The position numbers and the translations under genes are program-made. From assembly GCA_023436585.1 (NCBI GenBank), contig JAEZIN010000006.1, positions 404,060 to 468,059 of the forward strand: 64,000 nt of DNA, given 5' to 3'. Source of the DNA: Bacillota bacterium (GTDB lineage Bacteria > Bacillota > Clostridia > Christensenellales > Aristaeellaceae). Below are positions 52,352 to 60,942 of the stretch, in pieces (within the stretch, counting starts at the first letter, position 1; each line of letters begins with the position of its first letter). The notes beneath the pieces are model-generated. The model did not search any database. It had not been told where the DNA came from and saw only the letters and a list, made by a program, of their open reading frames with translations.

Positions 52352-52380
52352 ATTATATGCACGGAGGCAGGCAATGTCAA
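52352..52380 (-). promoter_or_regulatory. Consensus promoter of metG
   Basis: On the minus strand, TTGACA (52375-52380), a 17-bp spacer and TATAAT (52352-52357) match the sigma-A consensus exactly. It is the strongest promoter in the window and fits an essential gene limited by its T-box. Confidence 0.9.
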
Positions 52381-52455
52381 TCTTTTTCAATAGGATTGCA
52401 GGTGCGCTCCATGGTACCAAAGTACAGCGCCGCAAGAAAGTGTCGTTATTTATTA

Positions 52456-52956
52456 TCACCTGAAGAAAAGACCCGCCACCACACTTCCGACCAGCCAGGC
52501 GATCAGGGCTGCCGGTATGGCATACCGACTTTTTTTTACGCCGGCTGCTCCCAAATACAGTCCGCAGGTGTAGAATATAGTTTCGGTGGAACCCATAAGC
52601 GTGCTGGCCACCAGGCCGGCCCTGGAATCCGCACCCTGCGTCTCCATGATGTTTTGCAGCATGGCCAGGGAGGCGGAGCCGCTGAAGGGCCGCAGGAGCA
52701 TCAAGGGTGCTACGCTTTCCGGTATGCCAAGGAAGGAAAACACGGGCATCAGCAGTTGGGTCAGGCTTCCCAGGAACCCTGACCGCTGCATCAGAACGAT
52801 GGCCGAGAGCATGGCGATCATATAGGGCAGTATCGTAACAGCCGTCTTGAGCCCTTCCTTGGCCCCTTCTATGAAGGCATCGTACACAGGTACGCCTTTT
52901 ATGAGCCCGGCGCCGACAATCAGCAGGATGAGACCCGGCAATATCCATTTATCCAT
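52456..52956 (-). CDS. spmB: Spore maturation protein B
   Basis: The 166-residue membrane protein has the nucleoside-recognition/GATE domain with FIEGAKEGLKTAVTILPYMIA, SVAPLMLLRPFSGSASLAML and STETIFYTCGLYLGAAGVKK, all typical of SpmB. SpmA and SpmB together are needed for full dehydration of the spore core and so for heat resistance in Bacillus and Clostridium. It overlaps spmA by 8 bp. It ends just upstream of the metG promoter region. Confidence 0.94.
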   Translation of the reverse strand: MDKWILPGLILLIVGAGLIKGVPVYDAFIEGAKEGLKTAVTILPYMIAMLSAIVLMQRSGFLGSLTQLLMPVFSFLGIPESVAPLMLLRPFSGSASLAMLQNIMETQGADSRAGLVASTLMGSTETIFYTCGLYLGAAGVKKSRYAIPAALIAWLVGSVVAGLFFR

Positions 52957-53539
52957 TCATGCTGTCCTTCCCCCGCCCCTGAAACAACAGGCAGCAGCCT
53001 ATGCCTGCGGCGGCCGACGCAGCCGTGGCAATCAGGGTCGGCAGTATGACTGCACCGGGAATGGAGGAACCCATCACCATTCTTAAAGTCATCACGGTTC
53101 CGGGAAACAGCTGCACGCTGGAGGCGTTGAGCACAAGAAACATGCACATGGCCCGGCTGGCCGTTTCTATGTTCCCACTTTCCTGGGCAAGAAGACTCAT
53201 AGCCTTCACCCCCATGGGGGTGGCGGCGTTGCCCAGACCCAGCATATTGGCTGACAAATTCATGGTAATGCTCCTGAGCGTTTCTTGTCGATTAATGTCG
53301 GGAAAAAGGAAGCGCAAAACCGGCCGGAGCGTCCTTGTCAGACCTTCCACAGCCCCGATTCTTTTTAAAATCTCCATCAGCCCGCACCAGACGGCAAAAC
53401 CGCCCGCCATTTTCAGCATGATGGTGACAGCATCCAAAGCGCCCTGTATCATTGAATCATTTAATTGTTCTACTATTCCTCCCGAAAGGCCAAAAAGTAA
53501 GGCGAGAACTATCATTCCCCCCCATATGACATTCATCAT
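52949..53539 (-). CDS. spmA: Spore maturation protein A
   Basis: The 196-residue membrane protein contains the SpmA signature phrases MIQGALDAVTIMLKMAGGFAVW, split around the first GATE helices, NLSANMLGLGNAATPMGVKAM, and NASSVQLFPGTVMTLR. It pairs with SpmB, and the two genes overlap by 8 bp, which points to coupled translation. The upstream gap also carries the promoter for abrB in the other direction. A mother-cell sigma-E type promoter would be expected, but I could not identify one with confidence. Confidence 0.94.
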   Translation of the reverse strand: MMNVIWGGMIVLALLFGLSGGIVEQLNDSMIQGALDAVTIMLKMAGGFAVWCGLMEILKRIGAVEGLTRTLRPVLRFLFPDINRQETLRSITMNLSANMLGLGNAATPMGVKAMSLLAQESGNIETASRAMCMFLVLNASSVQLFPGTVMTLRMVMGSSIPGAVILPTLIATAASAAAGIGCCLLFQGRGKDSMNG

Positions 53540-53597
53540 CAGAAACCGCCTCCATTCGTTAAATCATTATCATTTTACAATAATCCTTAAAATGGTA

Positions 53598-53626
53598 TTG
53601 ACAGTATCATACAAAGCAGATAGAAT
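53598..53626 (+). promoter_or_regulatory. Promoter of the abrB-like gene
   Basis: TTGACA (53598-53603), a 17-bp spacer and TAGAAT (53621-53626), about 48 bp before the start codon. Confidence 0.78.
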
Positions 53627-53674
53627 ATTGTTAGTTCCTCAATTAATGTAGGGCTTCCGGAAAGGAGGGATTCC

Positions 53675-53917
53675 ATGAAGTCCACAGGCGTCGTCCGCAA
53701 GCTTGACGAACTTGGTCGAATTGTCATTCCCATTGAGCTGCGCAGGACCATGGACATCGCTATCAAAGACACACTGGAGATTTTCGTTGACGGTGATCAA
53801 ATCATCCTCAAGAAGTATCATCCGGCCTGTATCTTCTGTAATGATGCCCGCGATGTCATCCTGTACAAAGGGAAACTGGTGTGCAAAACTTGCCTGGAAG
53901 AGCTTAAAAAAGGCTGA
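53675..53917 (+). CDS. abrB: AbrB-type transition-state regulator with zinc ribbon tail
   Basis: This 80-residue protein starts after GAAAGGAGGGATTCC. The N-terminal swapped-hairpin DNA-binding domain is STGVVRKLDELGRIVIPIEL followed by RRTMDIAIKDTLEIFVDGD. The C-terminus has two Cys-x2-Cys pairs (CIFCNDA and CKTC) that could bind zinc. AbrB represses stationary-phase and sporulation genes during growth in Bacillota. It is monocistronic, with a consensus-like promoter and a strong terminator. Confidence 0.92.
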   Translation: MKSTGVVRKLDELGRIVIPIELRRTMDIAIKDTLEIFVDGDQIILKKYHPACIFCNDARDVILYKGKLVCKTCLEELKKG

Positions 53918-54003
53918 TGCACCCGCTCCCCCAAATTCATGTGGGAAGGCTACCTAACGGTGAGCATGTTAAGAACGGTTCATTGTATGGCTCCTGTTAG
54001 GTG

Positions 54004-54037
54004 AAAATGCCCCTTGCGAAAGCAAGGGGCATTTTTT
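54004..54037 (+). terminator. Terminator of the abrB-like gene
   Basis: AAAATGCCCCTTGC-GAAA-GCAAGGGGCATTTTTT: a 14-bp stem closed by a GAAA tetraloop with a T run, about 87 bp after the stop codon. Confidence 0.9.
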
Positions 54038-54105
54038 CATTCGAGAAAATAACCGTGTCTTTTTCGTCATTTTGCACTTTCCATTTGCGAGCTTCGCTCA
54101 CGGCC

Positions 54106-54132
54106 GATGAAACCAGTAAAACTGATTTCATC
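54106..54132 (-). repeat. Hairpin near the 3' end of the crp-like gene
   Basis: GATGAAACCAGT-AAA-ACTGATTTCATC is a 12-bp inverted repeat with one mismatch, 55 bp after the crp-like stop codon. It lacks a T run but may mark the transcript end. The neighbouring GCGAGCTTCGCTC (54087-54099) is a second small palindrome. Confidence 0.45.
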
Positions 54133-54186
54133 CTGAGTGAGACGAAGGATCATTAGCATCTGGCAGCAATACGATAACCTCTCGTT

Positions 54187-54912
54187 TCACTCTTCCCCAT
54201 TCCCCATGGCTATTTTGGCAAGCTGATCTGGATCGACAAGGCGTATGCGCTTGTTCCCATAGGATAGGAGAAGTCCTTTCCCCTCCATTTGCTTCAGCTT
54301 GCGGCTCATGGTTTCCCTGGCGATCCCCAGGTAATTGGCCATACCTTCCCGGCTTAAGGGCAGCTCTATTTCCGGGCCGTCTGGTCCCTCTATGCCATAC
54401 TTCTGCGAAAACTCCAGCAGCAGCGCGGCGATCCTGGCATCCACCCGGCCATTCATGGAGCTTTGGAGCACATTCTCCAACTGGATCACACGGTTTCCCA
54501 GCTCCTCCAGCAGTTGTACCGCCATATTGGGGAAGGAAGTCAGCAATTCCCTGAACTGGATTCTGGAAAACGACCATGCCTTTACAGGCTGCAGTGATTC
54601 TACCGAATATGCGGACTGCCGGCTGCCAAACAAATGCAATTCGCCAAAATAATCGCCTTCAGAAAGAATCGACAAAATCTTTTCCCTGCCGTCCGCCGTG
54701 AACGTGCAGACCTTGGCCCTTCCCTCCAAGACCACGGTGAACGACTGCGGCACGTCACCCTGGTTCAGCAGGCGTTCCCCTTTTTCATATGTACAGCAAA
54801 CCATATGGTCTGCCATGCTTTTCAGCTCCTCATACGTCAGGGAGGCGAAAAGGGGGACCTTATGCATGCACAGCTCATGCAGGCATTCCTCACAGTCCAA
54901 GGTACAGTTCAT
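54187..54912 (-). CDS. Crp/Fnr-family regulator with N-terminal cysteine cluster
   Basis: ATG 54912, 7 bp after GGAGG, gives 241 residues. Cys3, Cys7, Cys10 and Cys15 (CTLDCEECLHELC) lie before the cyclic-nucleotide-type beta roll (GDVPQSFTVVLEGRAKV, GDYFGELHLFG). A long dimer helix and a winged helix follow, with recognition helix GIARETMSRKLKQME. The cysteines resemble the Fe-S ligands of FNR, so it may sense oxygen or redox. The RETMSR recognition residues match those of Crp (R-E-x-x-x-R), which read TGTGA. It is divergent from pflB. Confidence 0.88.
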   Translation of the reverse strand: MNCTLDCEECLHELCMHKVPLFASLTYEELKSMADHMVCCTYEKGERLLNQGDVPQSFTVVLEGRAKVCTFTADGREKILSILSEGDYFGELHLFGSRQSAYSVESLQPVKAWSFSRIQFRELLTSFPNMAVQLLEELGNRVIQLENVLQSSMNGRVDARIAALLLEFSQKYGIEGPDGPEIELPLSREGMANYLGIARETMSRKLKQMEGKGLLLSYGNKRIRLVDPDQLAKIAMGNGEE

Positions 54913-54983
54913 GGGCCGACCTCCATTTCTACATGGTATACTATACGGGCAAACATATTTTTCTGTCAACATTGGCAAGGAAT

Positions 54984-54999
54984 TGTGATGATTGTCACG
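54984..54999 (+). promoter_or_regulatory. CRP-like box in front of pflB
   Basis: TGTGA-TGATTG-TCACG is one base from the perfect CRP palindrome TGTGA-N6-TCACA. It lies in the gap between the divergent regulator and pflB. If the -10 is TACAAT (55021-55026), the box centre is near -41.5, the class II activator position; the alternative TATAAA places it near -46. No good -35 is seen, as expected for an activator-dependent promoter. Confidence 0.78.
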
Positions 55000-55070
55000 G
55001 CATGGCAGGAAACCATTTTGTACAATATAAAAGTGAGTGCCTATGCATAAAGAGGAAAGAGGATGTTTAG

Positions 55071-57272
55071 ATGAGCATACTGGAAAAAGAGATCAACACA
55101 CGCGGTTTTATTGTGGCGAACTACACGCCTTACGATGGCGACGAGAGCTTCCTTGCGCCACCCACGGAAGCCACAAGGCAGCTTTGGAAGGAGCTTTCGT
55201 CTCTGATGCGGGAGGAGCATAACCGCGGCGGCGTATATGATATTGATGAAAACACCATTTCCACCATCACATCCCACAAGCCCGGCTACATCAACAAGGA
55301 ATTGGAGAAGATCGTAGGCCTGCAGACGGACGCGCCGCTGAAGCGTGCCATCATGCCTTTTGGCGGTATCAGGCTTGTATATACGGAATTGGAAGCTTAT
55401 GGACGCAAGCTTCCCGATGACATCGCCAATATTTTCAAATACCGCAAGACCCACAACGACGGCGTGTTTGACGTATACACCGATGAAATGAAACGTGCCC
55501 GCCACAGCGGCATCATTACCGGCCTTCCCGACGCGTACGGCCGCGGCCGCATCATCGGCGACTACCGGCGCGTGCCTCTTTACGGAACGGCGTTTTTGAT
55601 CGAACAGAAAAAGAAGGCCAAGCAGGCCTATGTGTTTGACGCCATGGATAGCCCCGCCATGCGCCAGCGCGAGGAAATGAGCGAGCAGATCCGCTCGCTG
55701 CAGGAGCTGACGGAGATGGCAGCCTCCTACGGTTATGATATCTCCCGCCCCGCGGAGGATACTAAGGAAGCCATTCAATGGCTCTATTTCGGCTATCTGG
55801 CCGCCGTAAAGGAGCAGAACGGCGCCGCCATGAGCCTGGGCAGGGTGACCACATTCCTGGATATCTACGCGGAAGCGGACCTGAAAAGCGGGCGCTATAC
55901 CGAGGAAGAGATACAGGAGTTTGTGGATCACTTCGTCATGAAGCTGCGTATCGTGCGATTTTTGCGCACGCCTTCCTATGACGAACTGTTCAGCGGTGAC
56001 CCCACCTGGGTCACGGAAACGCTGGGCGGCATTTGTTCGGACGGGCGCCATATGGTGACCAAGATGAGCTACCGCTTCCTGCATACCCTCACCAACCTTG
56101 GCCCCGCCCCGGAGCCCAACCTCACCATTCTGTGGAGCCAGCGGCTGCCGGAGCATTTCAAGCGCTACTGTGCCCGCATCTCCATTGAAACATCCTCCAT
56201 CCAATATGAAAGCGATGATCTGATGCGGCCCAAGTATGGCGACGACTACGGCATCGCCTGCTGCGTTTCCGCCATGCGCATCGGCAAGCAGATGCAGTTT
56301 TTCGGCGCGCGGGCCAACCTGGCCAAAGCGCTCCTGTACGCCATCAACGGCGGCAAGGATGAAGTGAGCGGCAAGCAGGTCGGCCCCGAGTTCGCCCCGG
56401 TCACCTCCGAATACCTGACGTATGAGGAGGTGCGAAGGAAGTTCGACACCATGTGCGACTGGCTGGCGAAGCTGTATATCAATACGCTGAACGTGATCCA
56501 TTACATGCACGACAAGTACAGCTACGAGCGGCTGGAAATGGCGCTGCACGACGAAGAAATCGTTCGCACCATGGCCGGCGGCATCGCTGGCCTGAGCGTT
56601 GTAGCCGACAGCCTTTCGGCCATCCGCTACGCCAGGGTGAAAACCATCCGCAACGAAGACGGCCTGGCCGTGGACTTTATCGTGGAAGGCGATTACCCCA
56701 AGTATGGCAACAACGATCCCACGGCGGACGCCATCGCCATCGATGTGGTGAAAAGCTTCATGTCCAAGCTGCGCATCCACCGCACCTACCGCGAATCCAT
56801 CCCCACCCTGTCGGTGCTGACCATCACCTCAAACGTGGTGTACGGCAAGAAGACGGGCTCCACCCCCGACGGGCGCAAGCATGGCGAGCCTTTTGCCCCC
56901 GGTGCCAATCCCATGCACGGGCGGGATACAAAAGGCTGCGTCGCCAGCATGAAAAGCGTGGCCACCCTCCCCTACGACCACGCGGAGGACGGCATCTCCT
57001 ACACCTTCAGCATCGTACCCGGCGCGCTTGGCAAGACGGCGGACCAGAAGGTCGTAAACCTGGTGGGGCTGCTGGATGGATTCTTCCTGGACAATGGCCA
57101 TCACATCAACGTGAATGTGCTGAACAAGGATGTGCTAATGGACGCCATGGACCACCCGGAAATGTATCCGCAGCTTACCATCCGTGTCAGCGGCTATGCC
57201 GTGAACTTCATCAAGCTCACCAGGGAACAGCAGCTGGATGTGCTGAACCGCACGTTCCATGAAAGGTTTTAA
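55071..57272 (+). CDS. pflB: Pyruvate formate-lyase
   Basis: The 733-residue glycyl radical enzyme has the catalytic Cys-Cys pair in YGIACCVSAMRIGKQ and the glycyl radical loop TIRVSGYAVNFIKL near the C-terminus. It also has TSSIQYESDDLMRP and FGARANLAKALLYAINGG as in PflB. It converts pyruvate and CoA to acetyl-CoA and formate without oxygen. The activase lies 260 bp downstream. A CRP-like box in front suggests control by the adjacent Crp/Fnr protein. A GAGGATGTTTAG site precedes the ATG. Confidence 0.97.
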   Translation: MSILEKEINTRGFIVANYTPYDGDESFLAPPTEATRQLWKELSSLMREEHNRGGVYDIDENTISTITSHKPGYINKELEKIVGLQTDAPLKRAIMPFGGIRLVYTELEAYGRKLPDDIANIFKYRKTHNDGVFDVYTDEMKRARHSGIITGLPDAYGRGRIIGDYRRVPLYGTAFLIEQKKKAKQAYVFDAMDSPAMRQREEMSEQIRSLQELTEMAASYGYDISRPAEDTKEAIQWLYFGYLAAVKEQNGAAMSLGRVTTFLDIYAEADLKSGRYTEEEIQEFVDHFVMKLRIVRFLRTPSYDELFSGDPTWVTETLGGICSDGRHMVTKMSYRFLHTLTNLGPAPEPNLTILWSQRLPEHFKRYCARISIETSSIQYESDDLMRPKYGDDYGIACCVSAMRIGKQMQFFGARANLAKALLYAINGGKDEVSGKQVGPEFAPVTSEYLTYEEVRRKFDTMCDWLAKLYINTLNVIHYMHDKYSYERLEMALHDEEIVRTMAGGIAGLSVVADSLSAIRYARVKTIRNEDGLAVDFIVEGDYPKYGNNDPTADAIAIDVVKSFMSKLRIHRTYRESIPTLSVLTITSNVVYGKKTGSTPDGRKHGEPFAPGANPMHGRDTKGCVASMKSVATLPYDHAEDGISYTFSIVPGALGKTADQKVVNLVGLLDGFFLDNGHHINVNVLNKDVLMDAMDHPEMYPQLTIRVSGYAVNFIKLTREQQLDVLNRTFHERF

Positions 57273-57309
57273 TATTTCACCACAAATATGAAATTGCTCA
57301 AAAGGGAAG

Positions 57310-57470
57310 CTTCCGAAGGTCCAGGGCTCCAGAGCCTGGCCGCCGCCAGTGGCGGCAATTGGCCAGGCAGAGGAGGCTGGCGAAACAAGCAGTGTGAGCG
57401 GCAGCGAAGCAGTGCGACTATTGAGCCAGATGGGTAGGAAAGCTCTGGTCGTGCCCGCAGGCACGAAATC
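57310..57470 (+). repeat. Strongly folded element between pflB and pflA
   Basis: Most of the 261-bp pflB-pflA gap is a structured sequence. A strong hairpin GCCTGGCC-CCGCC-AGT-GGCGG-GGCCAGGC (57334-57368, with a small bulge) comes first. Next is a stretch with GCGAAGCAGTGCGAC (about 57405-57420), and then a GTGCC-CGCA-GGCAC hairpin (57450-57463). The GAAGCAG-GCGAC motif recurs in the element at 17.0 kb. It could be a dispersed intergenic repeat or an RNA-processing site separating the two messages. Confidence 0.55.
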
Positions 57471-57533
57471 TCAAATCAATTGAAAAAGCAGTATGTAACC
57501 TGCACACTTATTAATGTTAGGAAGTGTATTTTC

Positions 57534-58268
57534 ATGGGTGTAATGGGCCATGTCCACTCGGTGGAAAGCTTCGGCACCCTGGATGGGCCGGGTATCCGTT
57601 ACGTCCTTTTTCTGCAGGGCTGCGGGCTGCGCTGCAAGTACTGCCACAACCCCGATACCTGGCAGATGGGCGGCGGCAGGGTGATGGATTCCGATGAAAT
57701 TATCCGCGATATCCTTACCTACAAAAACTTCATCCGTTCCGGCGGAGTGACTTTATCCGGCGGAGAACCGCTTTTGCAGCCGGAGTTTGCCACGGACATC
57801 CTGATCAAGTGCAAGGAAAACGGCATCCATACGACGCTGGATACCGCGGGGGCCGTCCCTTTATCCGTTTCCAAATACGTCCTGGACGCCGCAGACCTGA
57901 TCCTGCTGGACATCAAGGCTCTGGACAACATGCTTTGCAAGCAGCTCACAGGCCGCGGCAACGAGGAAACATTGGAAACCCTGGCGTATTGTGAAACAAA
58001 ACATAAACCTGTGTGGCTGCGGCATGTGCTTGTTCCAGGTTACACCCTGGATCAGAAACTGCTGGAAGCGCTGGCGGATTACCTTTCTTACTTTTCCTGC
58101 ATTGAGTTGATAGAGCTTCTTCCATTTCATAAAATGGGAGAATTCAAATGGAAGGAGCTTCGCCTGCCCTATGTGTTGGAGGACACCCAACCGCCGGACA
58201 AGCAATCGCTCAAAATGGCAAGGGATATTTTTGAGGCAAAGCACTTAAAAGTATTGCTGAAGGATTGA
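57534..58268 (+). CDS. pflA: Pyruvate formate-lyase activating enzyme
   Basis: ATG 57534 (AGGAAGTG upstream) is preferred over an in-frame TTG at 57480. The 244 residues form a radical SAM enzyme with Cys-x3-Cys-x2-Cys in QGCGLRCKYCHNPDTW, the GGE motif SGGVTLSGGEPLLQP, and LLDIKALDNMLCKQLTG. It uses S-adenosylmethionine and a [4Fe-4S] cluster to create the glycyl radical on PflB. A terminator follows. The gap before it is long for an operon, but the pair is clearly linked. Confidence 0.96.
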   Translation: MGVMGHVHSVESFGTLDGPGIRYVLFLQGCGLRCKYCHNPDTWQMGGGRVMDSDEIIRDILTYKNFIRSGGVTLSGGEPLLQPEFATDILIKCKENGIHTTLDTAGAVPLSVSKYVLDAADLILLDIKALDNMLCKQLTGRGNEETLETLAYCETKHKPVWLRHVLVPGYTLDQKLLEALADYLSYFSCIELIELLPFHKMGEFKWKELRLPYVLEDTQPPDKQSLKMARDIFEAKHLKVLLKD

Positions 58269-58280
58269 TCGAATTTGAAG

Positions 58281-58315
58281 GAAAGCACCTCCGTTGCAAT
58301 GGAGGTGCTTTTTGC
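58281..58315 (+). terminator. Terminator of pflA
   Basis: AAAGCACCTCC-GTTGCAAT-GGAGGTGCTTTTTG: an 11-bp stem with a T run, 13 bp after the stop codon. Confidence 0.92.
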
Positions 58316-58321
58316 TTGGTA

Positions 58322-59113
58322 TCAGCTTCCCGTACTTTGATAATGCCTGACACCTATGCGCCACACCATGAGGGACACCAGTAAAAACAGCCCTCCTGCA
58401 GGCAGCGCCAGGTAGCCCTTCCAGGCTGCCTCACCCCAGCCGCAGGCTGCCGAGGCTGGATAATAGCTTATAAGCAGCATCGGCAAAAAGAAGGTGAAAG
58501 CCCGGTACAACGCTTTGGGCATGAAATCAATCGGGCAGCGCGTCACCTGGTAGCTTGCATTTGTGAATATGTAGATCCAGTCCAGCGCTTTGATTGTGAA
58601 AAAGGCAACGCCGGAGCTGAACACAAAAACCCCGGCGTACATCAGCGTTCCGCCCAAAAGTGCCAGCAGCAAAATCACACCGCCGGCCGCGTCCAGCGAA
58701 ATTCCCTGTCGGCTTAAAGACCAGAAGATCACCACCAGCCCTCCCGCCACCCTGGATAGCCTGTGAATGTGGAAGTAAGAACCGGCCACCTGCGTGAACA
58801 ACGTACGCGGCCGGAGCAGCAGCCTGTCAAAATCCCCGGTGCGGATCATCTTCCAGGGAAAGTAATCAAATCCCCGGCACAGGCTTTCCGCAATGCCAAA
58901 GGATGTGACGGCAATGGCGTAGATCAACATGATCCTCTCCATCGTCCAAGGCCCGATGGAGCCAAAGCGTGAGAACAGGAAGACCGTCGCAACCGGGTCG
59001 CTGATGACAACAAACAATACCTGCAATACCATCAGCCACCAGCCCTTGTATTCAAGCCCGGTTAAAAGATGCATGCGTATGAGGCTGCCGTATACCTTCA
59101 GTTCCTGACGCAT
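58322..59113 (-). CDS. ABC-2-type exporter permease (second subunit)
   Basis: ATG 59113 sits 6 bp after GGGGGG; an ATG at 59119 is equally in frame. The 263 residues have six membrane helices and the conserved segments MIRTGDFDRLLLRP and DPVATVFLFSRFG, which match the ABC-2-like DUF990 permease group. It overlaps or abuts the first permease, and both follow the ATPase. Exporters of this three-gene type move drugs or lipids outward; the substrate is not known. Confidence 0.85.
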   Translation of the reverse strand: MRQELKVYGSLIRMHLLTGLEYKGWWLMVLQVLFVVISDPVATVFLFSRFGSIGPWTMERIMLIYAIAVTSFGIAESLCRGFDYFPWKMIRTGDFDRLLLRPRTLFTQVAGSYFHIHRLSRVAGGLVVIFWSLSRQGISLDAAGGVILLLALLGGTLMYAGVFVFSSGVAFFTIKALDWIYIFTNASYQVTRCPIDFMPKALYRAFTFFLPMLLISYYPASAACGWGEAAWKGYLALPAGGLFLLVSLMVWRIGVRHYQSTGS

Positions 59114-59115
59114 TT

Positions 59116-59946
59116 TCATCCCCCCTGTATAATCAGCGTTTTCAGCTTGCGTTTCATCAGCGCTTTCCCCATCCATACAAACGCCAGCATCCAGCAGGCC
59201 TGCAGGAATACGGCTCCTATTCCCTGGGTCCACGCCATGGAGCCTACATACAGCCGAACCGGTATGTCCAGATATCCCGCGAAAGGCTGGTACAAAAGCA
59301 GCTTTTGCAGCGCATCCGGCCAAAGCTGCAGCGGCAAATATCCGCCGGACAGCACCATGCTTAACAGCAGCAGCATATAGGTAGGGCCTTCGCCCCAGGT
59401 GATGTTCAGCCGGACCGCGGTCACCAGCATGCCGTAAGATGTGCAAAGCAGAAACGCGCCTGCGGCCGATAGCAGAAACAGCAAAAACCCCGGTATGGAT
59501 GCGGGCATGGAAAGCCGCATTGCAGCCGGCATCAAAACTCCAGCCAATACGGTCAATATGCCCCTCATCCAAAAGGCGCCGAGCCGTCCGGCGGCGGTAT
59601 GGGCGAACCACTGGCCGTAGAGTGTCAGCGGGCGGCATAGCGCGATGCCCACATTGCCGCTGGTAATCTGCGAAAGAATTTCCCCATCAATGCTCATGGG
59701 CTGGAGCGGCACCAATGCCTGCGCGATCCACGCGTAGGAGATCACCTGGGCCAGGGTTAGCCCATTCATACTGAAGGCGCTGTTTTGGGCATGCTCGTAA
59801 AATACAGTGAACACTACGATTTCAATGAGTGCCCAGAAAATGCTGATGCTGGCCGATGACAGCGCCGCCAGGCGGTATTGCATGCTTTGGGCCAGTTGGA
59901 TGCGGAAAATTGAAAGGCAAGCCTTGATATGATTTATTTTGATCAT
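59116..59946 (-). CDS. ABC-2-type exporter permease (first subunit)
   Basis: The 276-residue protein has six helices and shares ABC-2/DUF990 features with the next gene: YRLAALSSASISIFWALIEI, ITSGNVGIALCRPLTLYGQW, and GEGPTYMLLLLSMVLSGGY. The short gap of 8 bp to the ATPase gene and the near overlap with the second permease indicate one operon. The two permeases probably form a heterodimeric channel. Confidence 0.86.
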   Translation of the reverse strand: MIKINHIKACLSIFRIQLAQSMQYRLAALSSASISIFWALIEIVVFTVFYEHAQNSAFSMNGLTLAQVISYAWIAQALVPLQPMSIDGEILSQITSGNVGIALCRPLTLYGQWFAHTAAGRLGAFWMRGILTVLAGVLMPAAMRLSMPASIPGFLLFLLSAAGAFLLCTSYGMLVTAVRLNITWGEGPTYMLLLLSMVLSGGYLPLQLWPDALQKLLLYQPFAGYLDIPVRLYVGSMAWTQGIGAVFLQACWMLAFVWMGKALMKRKLKTLIIQGG

Positions 59947-59954
59947 GCTGCCAC

Positions 59955-60764
59955 CTACAGTGCCATTTCCCGGTACATGACCGCGATGGTTTCATTGATG
60001 TCCTGGCTGTCGCCGGCGGAGTAGCGCGCCTTGAGGGTTTCCAGGGTGCCGTCATACAGTATGGAGCCGTGGCCTATCACCAGTACGCGGCTACACAGTG
60101 CCTCGATGTCATCCATGTCGTGGGTAGTCAGAACCATGGTGGTGCCGCACCTTTTGTTTTCTTCCTTCAAAAAAGCCCGCAGGGCCAGCTTGGAGACAGC
60201 ATCCAGACCGATGGTGGGTTCATCCAAAAAGAGGATTTGCGGGCTGTGCAGTAGGGATGCAGCCAGCTCGCACCGCATACGCTGGCCCAGGGAGAGCTGT
60301 CGCACTGGCGTTTTCATCAGGTTACCAATATCCAGCGCATCAGTAAGCTCTTTCAGCCGTGACTGATACTCCGCCGCCGATATGGCGTAAATGTTCTTGA
60401 GAAGTTCGAATGAATCTCTCACCGGCACATCCCACCATAATTGGCTGCGCTGGCCGAAAACCACGCCAATCTGCGATACATGGGCCACCCTCTCTTTCCA
60501 GGGGACGCGCCCGCAGATATGGCACTCGCCGCTGTCCGGCACCAGGATGCCGCTCATGACCTTGACGGTGGTGGATTTTCCCGCTCCATTGGGGCCGATA
60601 TAGCCCACCAATTCCCCTTTGCGGATCGTCAGGCTGATGCTGTCCAACGCCTGCACCTTGCGCATATTCCGCATGAAGGCCCCTTTGATCAAACCCCATT
60701 TGCCCTCGGGCCGCTCGTACACGCGAAAGTGCTTGCTGATGTTTTGAAGTACAATCTGCTCCAT
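59955..60764 (-). CDS. ABC exporter ATPase
   Basis: ATG 60764 after GAAGGAGGGAAGACA gives 269 residues. It has Walker A GYIGPNGAGKSTTVKVMSG, the Q-loop GVVFGQRSQLWWDVPV, the signature RQLSLGQRMRCELAASLL, Walker B ILFLDEPTIGLDAVSK and the H-loop TTHDMDDIEAL. The GQRSQLWWD phrase is typical of the ATPase partner of DUF990 permeases. It energises the exporter formed with the two permeases downstream. No regulator gene is attached to the operon. Confidence 0.93.
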   Translation of the reverse strand: MEQIVLQNISKHFRVYERPEGKWGLIKGAFMRNMRKVQALDSISLTIRKGELVGYIGPNGAGKSTTVKVMSGILVPDSGECHICGRVPWKERVAHVSQIGVVFGQRSQLWWDVPVRDSFELLKNIYAISAAEYQSRLKELTDALDIGNLMKTPVRQLSLGQRMRCELAASLLHSPQILFLDEPTIGLDAVSKLALRAFLKEENKRCGTTMVLTTHDMDDIEALCSRVLVIGHGSILYDGTLETLKARYSAGDSQDINETIAVMYREMAL

Positions 60765-60906
60765 TGTCTTCCCTCCTTCGCCCATGGCGGGGATTTAGTA
60801 TAGTGTAACCAGGGCTCAAGTGCAAAGAGCAAATGCGGCAGCCCGGAGGCATCCGGGTGGGTCAAACCGCACAATCGTCCTTGATCTCCTTTTTTCAATG
60901 AAATGC

Positions 60907-60935
60907 TTGACAGATTGCCATTTTCTCCTTATGAT
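60907..60935 (+). promoter_or_regulatory. Orphan sigma-A promoter
   Basis: TTGACA (60907-60912), a 17-bp spacer and TATGAT (60930-60935). It points away from the ABC operon and toward a region with no plus-strand gene. Confidence 0.65.
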
Positions 60936-60942
60936 ATATGTA

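Noticed and set aside
55041..56780. A 579-codon open frame opposite pflB
   Set aside because: The plus strand encodes a complete pyruvate formate-lyase; the antisense frame is a product of codon bias in a GC-rich gene.
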